A DNA stretch of 10,062 nt from Actinomycetota bacterium. Its GTDB lineage: Bacteria > Actinomycetota > Acidimicrobiia > Acidimicrobiales > JAMCPL01. The position numbers and the translations under genes were made by a program. Position 1 is the first letter of the stretch. Each line of letters begins with the position of its first letter. The DNA lies in contig JAMCPC010000029.1 of the NCBI GenBank assembly GCA_023379725.1, positions 1 through 10,062 of the forward strand. The letters run 5' to 3'. Below, piece by piece: positions 7,074 through 10,062 of this stretch. The notes under the pieces are model-generated. The model ran no database searches, was not told the DNA's origin, and was given only the letters and a program-made list of their open reading frames with translations.

Positions 7074-8198
7074 GTGTCAAAGACAATATGTGAACTGCTA
7101 GGAATAGAATATCCGCTACTAGCTTTCAGCCACTGCAGAGATGTCGTAGCAGCGGTATCAAAGGCAGGAGGTATGGGCGTACTGGGAGCAGTAAGTTACA
7201 CCCCGGATGAGCTCGAAATAGAGCTCAAATGGATTGAAGAGCAGATCGGTAATTTGCCATACGGCGTAGACGTGCTGATTCCGGCCAGTTTGAAGGGGCT
7301 TGAGAACCTCAAGCCTGAGGACCTACAGGGAATTGACATAAAATCACTTCTCCCTGCCGAACAAGTCAAATTCCTAGACGACCTCCTCTCTCGATACAAT
7401 ATCCCCGAGTTGACCGAGGAACAGAAGTCCTCGGGTGAACTGGGCAGACTCTCACTGCCGACAACACTGGCAGATATTGGCCTGAGGCACCCTATCAGAC
7501 TCATAGCCAGTGCATTGGGGCCACCTCCGGCCAAGCTCGTCGAAGACGCTCACAATGTTGGTGTGTTGGTAGTCGCTCTGGCTGGGACAAAGGAGCACGC
7601 TATCCGCCAAAAAGAGGCAGGTGTAGATATTATCGTTGCACAGGGTACTGAGGCAGGAGGCCACACCGGACAGATCGGAACCATGGTACTGGTGCCTGAA
7701 GTAGTAGACGCAGTATACCCTACACCGGTGCTGGCTGCCGGAGGAATCGCCACCGGTCGTCAGATGGCTGCTGCAATGGCTTTAGGGGCGCAGGGCGTCT
7801 GGACAGGATCTGTATGGCTGACCACAGAAGAGGCGGAAACCAATCCAGTAGTCAAGCAGAAGTTCCTTAAAGCATCATCTAGCGATACAATAAGATCTCG
7901 TTCCAGAACAGGAAAGCCTGCACGCCAATTAAAGAGCGCTTGGACTGACGCGTGGGAATCAGAGGATAGTCCGGGGACACTACCTATGCCAATGCAACCG
8001 TTGCTGGTACAAGAAGCCATCGAAAGAATCGACAAAGCAGCAACTTCAGGGAATGATGGAGCCAAAGAGCTGGCAAACTATTTCGTAGGCCAAGTGGTTG
8101 GTATGCTCAATTCCATCAAACCTACCAGGCAGGTTGTACTCGACATGATACATGAGTATGTCGATACCATCCAGGAACTACAAGAGCTGCTGAATTAA
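7074..8198 (+). CDS. Nitronate monooxygenase-family FMN oxidoreductase (2-nitropropane dioxygenase-like)
   Basis: This is a soluble TIM-barrel flavoprotein of 374 residues. Family members oxidise nitronates, or act as NAD(P)H-dependent flavin oxidoreductases or enoyl reductases; the substrate cannot be read from sequence. Visible motifs: KAGGMGVLGAVSYTP (30-44), the FMN phosphate and active-site histidine block AQGTEAGGHTG (189-199), and the second phosphate loop AAGGIATGRQMAAAMALGAQGVWTG (221-245). The N-terminal segment is YPLLAFSHCRDV (13-24) instead of the usual PM-containing 'YP-x-x-x-x-PM' of classical enzymes, placing it in a distinct, mainly actinobacterial-looking subgroup. An insertion with acidic and amphipathic segments (about 75-135) and a C-terminal helical tail follow the same pattern. 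The start is GTG, supported by AAGGAG (7064-7069) 4 nt upstream. It stands alone on the plus strand, with its own promoter and without partners, divergent from the secreted protein and convergent with the glycosyltransferase. Confidence 0.9.
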   Translation: MSKTICELLGIEYPLLAFSHCRDVVAAVSKAGGMGVLGAVSYTPDELEIELKWIEEQIGNLPYGVDVLIPASLKGLENLKPEDLQGIDIKSLLPAEQVKFLDDLLSRYNIPELTEEQKSSGELGRLSLPTTLADIGLRHPIRLIASALGPPPAKLVEDAHNVGVLVVALAGTKEHAIRQKEAGVDIIVAQGTEAGGHTGQIGTMVLVPEVVDAVYPTPVLAAGGIATGRQMAAAMALGAQGVWTGSVWLTTEEAETNPVVKQKFLKASSSDTIRSRSRTGKPARQLKSAWTDAWESEDSPGTLPMPMQPLLVQEAIERIDKAATSGNDGAKELANYFVGQVVGMLNSIKPTRQVVLDMIHEYVDTIQELQELLN

Positions 8199-8199
8199 T

Positions 8200-8270
8200 T
8201 TACTCCCCACGGCTGAAGCCGGAGGCTTGCATGGCGTAAAAGCCGTGTCCGTCATGGCACGGAGGTTCAA
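8200..8270 (-). mobile_element. Solo IS200/IS605-type end or omegaRNA-like hairpin element, no transposase
   Basis: On the minus strand this stretch folds compactly. An outer 7-bp helix CACGGCT/AGCCGTG (8241-8247 with 8208-8214) encloses a tight AAGCC-tcc-GGCTT hairpin (8224-8228 with 8216-8220) and is followed by GGGGAG. A second hairpin (CCGTG..CC, 5-nt loop, GG..CACGG, 8243-8262) competes with the outer helix. A CGGCTTCAGCCG-type hairpin followed by GGGGAG is the kind of sequence found at the right end of IS200/IS605 elements, where it also forms the 3' part of the TnpB guide RNA. On the plus strand the segment is bordered by TTTAC and TTCAA, resembling the tetranucleotides cut by HUH transposases of this family. 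No TnpA or TnpB coding remnant lies nearby. It could instead be a bidirectional terminator, but neither strand has a T tract. Confidence 0.45.
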
Positions 8271-8315
8271 TTTGATATTAATATCTACGCATTGACGCAG
8301 TGAGGTATCAGTAGG

Positions 8316-9509
8316 TTAAGGAACATACAGATGTAGGAATGCAAGAGTGGAGTATGCCACAAGGCTGGCAGCCAGTCCAGACAGCACAAGCCTCTCAATC
8401 CTAGGACCGGCTGTCAAAAATGCACCGGCAATGACCAGAGGAAAGGCCGACATTGCATAACGTTCGAATGAATCTATATTATGGCCGGATAATGCCACTA
8501 AAACCACTGCCAGTGCAAATGCTCCGTAAGGTGAGGGCAACTTCCAAAAGGCTACTACGATCAACGCCACAGCAAGAAGAGCCCATGGTAAATGCAGCGC
8601 CTCCTCCAAATGATGACCAGATATAAGCATTGATGCTTCATGGTACAGGGTAACAAGAGGATCAGTAAAACCGCCTCTATGACGTTGCTCTATATGGATT
8701 GGAGCCAGTAAATGATTGTAATACAGCCCCAAAAATGACAGGTAGCCAGCAACACCTATTGGCCCGCCAGCAATGGCAGCTATTCTAGCTATACGCTCAC
8801 GAATATCCGCTTCCCATAATCCTCTGAATCCCTCTACCAGGACAGGTATCGCGAGCAGTATTCCGATCGGCCTTGTCAGGCCAGCAAGGATACCTAATGC
8901 CATAGTCCACCACCATCTATGGCTCCTCAATGCAATAAAGGTAGCCACGGTGAACACAAGCAACGTCGCCTCTGCGTAGCCCATGACGTAGGTAAATGCA
9001 GCCGGAGCAAGGGACATAAGCCAGGCAGAGCGAGCGGCAAGCCCGTTATCTCCAGTCTCTCGCGACACCAGAACTACCAGCAGTACAAGCCCGCACAGAT
9101 CGGAGAGATTGGCTACTGCCAGCAACGACAAGCGAACGTTCCCCAGTAGGACAAAACTGAATATTTTGACAATAAGTGGGAAAAGTGGAAAAAAACGGAG
9201 AGAGGAGTAGCCAAGAAACCCATAACCATGAACCGCTATGCTTTCATACCACCCTGCATCCCAGCTAAATAGCCCCTGCCTGGCAACACTGGCCATGGAT
9301 GCCGGCAAATGTCCTTTAGCGGCGATTTCACGAGCCATGTACACCACGGGAATGACAACCAATCTGGTTACCAACCATGGGAAAAAAGAGGTTCTGATGC
9401 CAAGGCGTAGGCTATCTCTATTCAGCCATCCACGCTTATTGCCGGATGAATCAACATCTAAAGGTTGGAAATACTCGGGGGTATCATCCGGGGGTCGAGA
9501 AGTAAGCAC
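8316..9509 (-). CDS. PIG-V/Gpi18-like multi-pass membrane mannosyltransferase (GT-C fold)
   Basis: This is an integral membrane protein of 397 residues with about nine or ten hydrophobic helices, resembling the bacterial Gpi18/PIG-V group, which transfers mannose from a polyprenyl-phosphate donor on the outer face of the membrane. Key features: WDAGWY (83-88) with ESIAVHGY just after, the GT-C loop carrying the catalytic acidic residue; RFFPLFPLI (105-113); GLTRPIG (210-216); and SFERYAMSAFPL (347-358), a conserved Arg-Tyr...FP segment. The acceptor is unknown; a cell-envelope glycolipid or glycoprotein is the usual inference. The start taken is GTG at 9509, with no Shine-Dalgarno. The frame is open back to a TAG at 9588-9590 but holds no ATG, GTG or TTG there. 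It lies 92 nt downstream of ftsX on the same strand and may be cotranscribed with it. It converges with the flavoprotein gene. Confidence 0.85.
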   Translation of the reverse strand: MLTSRPPDDTPEYFQPLDVDSSGNKRGWLNRDSLRLGIRTSFFPWLVTRLVVIPVVYMAREIAAKGHLPASMASVARQGLFSWDAGWYESIAVHGYGFLGYSSLRFFPLFPLIVKIFSFVLLGNVRLSLLAVANLSDLCGLVLLVVLVSRETGDNGLAARSAWLMSLAPAAFTYVMGYAEATLLVFTVATFIALRSHRWWWTMALGILAGLTRPIGILLAIPVLVEGFRGLWEADIRERIARIAAIAGGPIGVAGYLSFLGLYYNHLLAPIHIEQRHRGGFTDPLVTLYHEASMLISGHHLEEALHLPWALLAVALIVVAFWKLPSPYGAFALAVVLVALSGHNIDSFERYAMSAFPLVIAGAFLTAGPRIERLVLSGLAASLVAYSTLAFLHLYVP

Positions 9510-9564
9510 CGAAGCAAGTATAGTCCAAGAGAAGGTTACAAAACCAGGGTTTCCGGCAATAGCA

Positions 9565-9572
9565 CCCCCCCC
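9565..9572. repeat. C8/G8 homopolymer between ftsX and the glycosyltransferase gene
   Basis: Eight consecutive Cs on the plus strand (Gs on the coding strand) lie 56-63 nt upstream of the glycosyltransferase start. No in-frame start codon precedes the run, so length change would alter leader spacing rather than a reading frame. Confidence 0.6.
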
Positions 9573-9601
9573 TACTCCACCAACAGCCTAAGTATTAGGT
9601 G

Positions 9602-10062
9602 TCAGGTATCCAGGAAACGCCTTACGGCAAATGCAGAGCCAAGGGTACCAATCACTATCCCGATCAAAAGAATAGCAACCAAAATAACTATCAACTCCCC
9701 ACCTGCTAGCCTCATCTTGTACAACGTGCTGAGAGTATTCCCAGCGCTGGCAGCATCCAGCTGCCAATTCAGGGTTAAAACGACCATTATTGCAACCAAC
9801 GCACCGATAAGTCCCTGAACCAACCCTTCAAGCATGAACGGGACTCTTATAAACCAATTCGTTGCACCTACCAACTTCATAACTGACACCTCCTTACGTC
9901 GGGAGAAGATGGCAAGCCTAATAGTATTGATAATGAGCGCCAAAGCAGAGATAAGCAGTATGAGTGCCACGATCAAGAACGACAGCTGCGCAATATGTGT
10001 GACATTTTCCATATTATGGATTGCTTTGCTTGGGTAACTGACGTTCAGCACGCCTGGCATAT
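9602..10062 (-). CDS. ftsX: Cell division protein FtsX, C-terminal part (5' end outside window)
   Basis: FtsX is the membrane subunit of the FtsEX ABC-type complex, which couples ATP hydrolysis in the cytoplasm to activation of peptidoglycan hydrolases at the septum. About 153 codons are present, running to the TGA at 9604-9602; the frame is open through the right window edge, so the Met at 10060 is internal. Recognisable FtsX features: GVLNVSYPSK at the end of the extracellular loop, then a helix running into NTIRLAIFSRRKEVSVMKLVGATNWFIRVPFMLEG, the most conserved block of the family, then two more helices (LVQGLIGALVAIMVVLTL and LIVILVAILLIGIVIG) and a short cytoplasmic tail AVRRFLDT. The N-terminal helix and most of the extracellular domain, and presumably ftsE, lie to the right. 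The next gene on this strand is a glycosyltransferase 92 nt away, not smpB. Confidence 0.93.
   Translation of the reverse strand, partial: MPGVLNVSYPSKAIHNMENVTHIAQLSFLIVALILLISALALIINTIRLAIFSRRKEVSVMKLVGATNWFIRVPFMLEGLVQGLIGALVAIMVVLTLNWQLDAASAGNTLSTLYKMRLAGGELIVILVAILLIGIVIGTLGSAFAVRRFLDT

Noticed and set aside
7196..7534. Minus-strand open frames opposite the flavoprotein gene
   Set aside because: Their translations are Ser/Pro-rich antisense products of a clearly coding plus-strand gene.
8274..8285. Perfect 12-nt palindrome GATATTAATATC between the convergent genes
   Set aside because: AT-rich palindromes this short arise easily. There is no T tract for a terminator and no promoter beside it for an operator.
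9587..9599. CCTAA-gta-TTAGG inverted repeat just after ftsX, considered as a terminator
   Set aside because: The stem is only 5 bp and AT-rich with no following T run, so it is too weak to call.

Overview
The window is bacterial and most likely comes from a low-to-mid GC actinobacterium, possibly an Acidimicrobiia-type organism. This is an inference. It rests on the DUF1015 - MoxR - DUF58 - transglutaminase gene order, a large secreted protein built from cysteine-containing 'P-x-R-L-x-D-T/S-R-C' repeats, IPT/TIG domains and a GH25-like end, an actinobacterial-type 'HCRDV' nitronate-monooxygenase-like flavoprotein, and frequent GTG starts. No rRNA, tRNA, CRISPR array or complete mobile element was seen.

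Layout, left to right. Positions 1-3312, minus strand, hold an apparent four-gene operon transcribed leftwards: DUF1015 protein (2089-3312), MoxR-type AAA+ ATPase (1049-2071), DUF58 protein (144-1052, or 1082) and the first 44 codons of a transglutaminase-type membrane protein (1-133, cut by the window edge). Gaps are 17 nt, a 4-nt ATGA overlap, and 10 nt. Positions 3313-3617 hold no recognisable gene. Positions 3618-6710, minus strand, encode a 1030-residue exported modular protein whose last ~240 residues look like a GH25-type muramidase fold. Positions 6711-7073 are a 363-nt divergent intergenic region. It has an extended -10 promoter facing right, and possible RNA structures (an interlocking hairpin and a T-tract hairpin) on the leftward leader.

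Positions 7074-8198, plus strand, encode a stand-alone nitronate-monooxygenase-family flavoprotein, the only plus-strand gene. Positions 8199-8315 lie between convergent genes and hold a compact nested-hairpin element. On the minus strand it resembles the right end / omegaRNA 3' region of an IS200/IS605 (TnpB) transposon, but no transposase is nearby. Positions 8316-9509, minus strand, encode a PIG-V/Gpi18-like membrane glycosyltransferase, and positions 9602-10062, minus strand, hold the C-terminal part of the cell-division protein FtsX.

Several genes share an envelope theme: FtsX, which regulates cell-wall hydrolases; a multi-pass sugar transferase; a secreted putative wall hydrolase; and a MoxR/DUF58/transglutaminase module. 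Only the left-hand four genes are supported as one operon. I do not see a clearly new multigene system. The best candidates for something undescribed are the solo IS605-end-like hairpin element, the structured leader before the secreted hydrolase, and the linkage of DUF1015 to the MoxR cluster.
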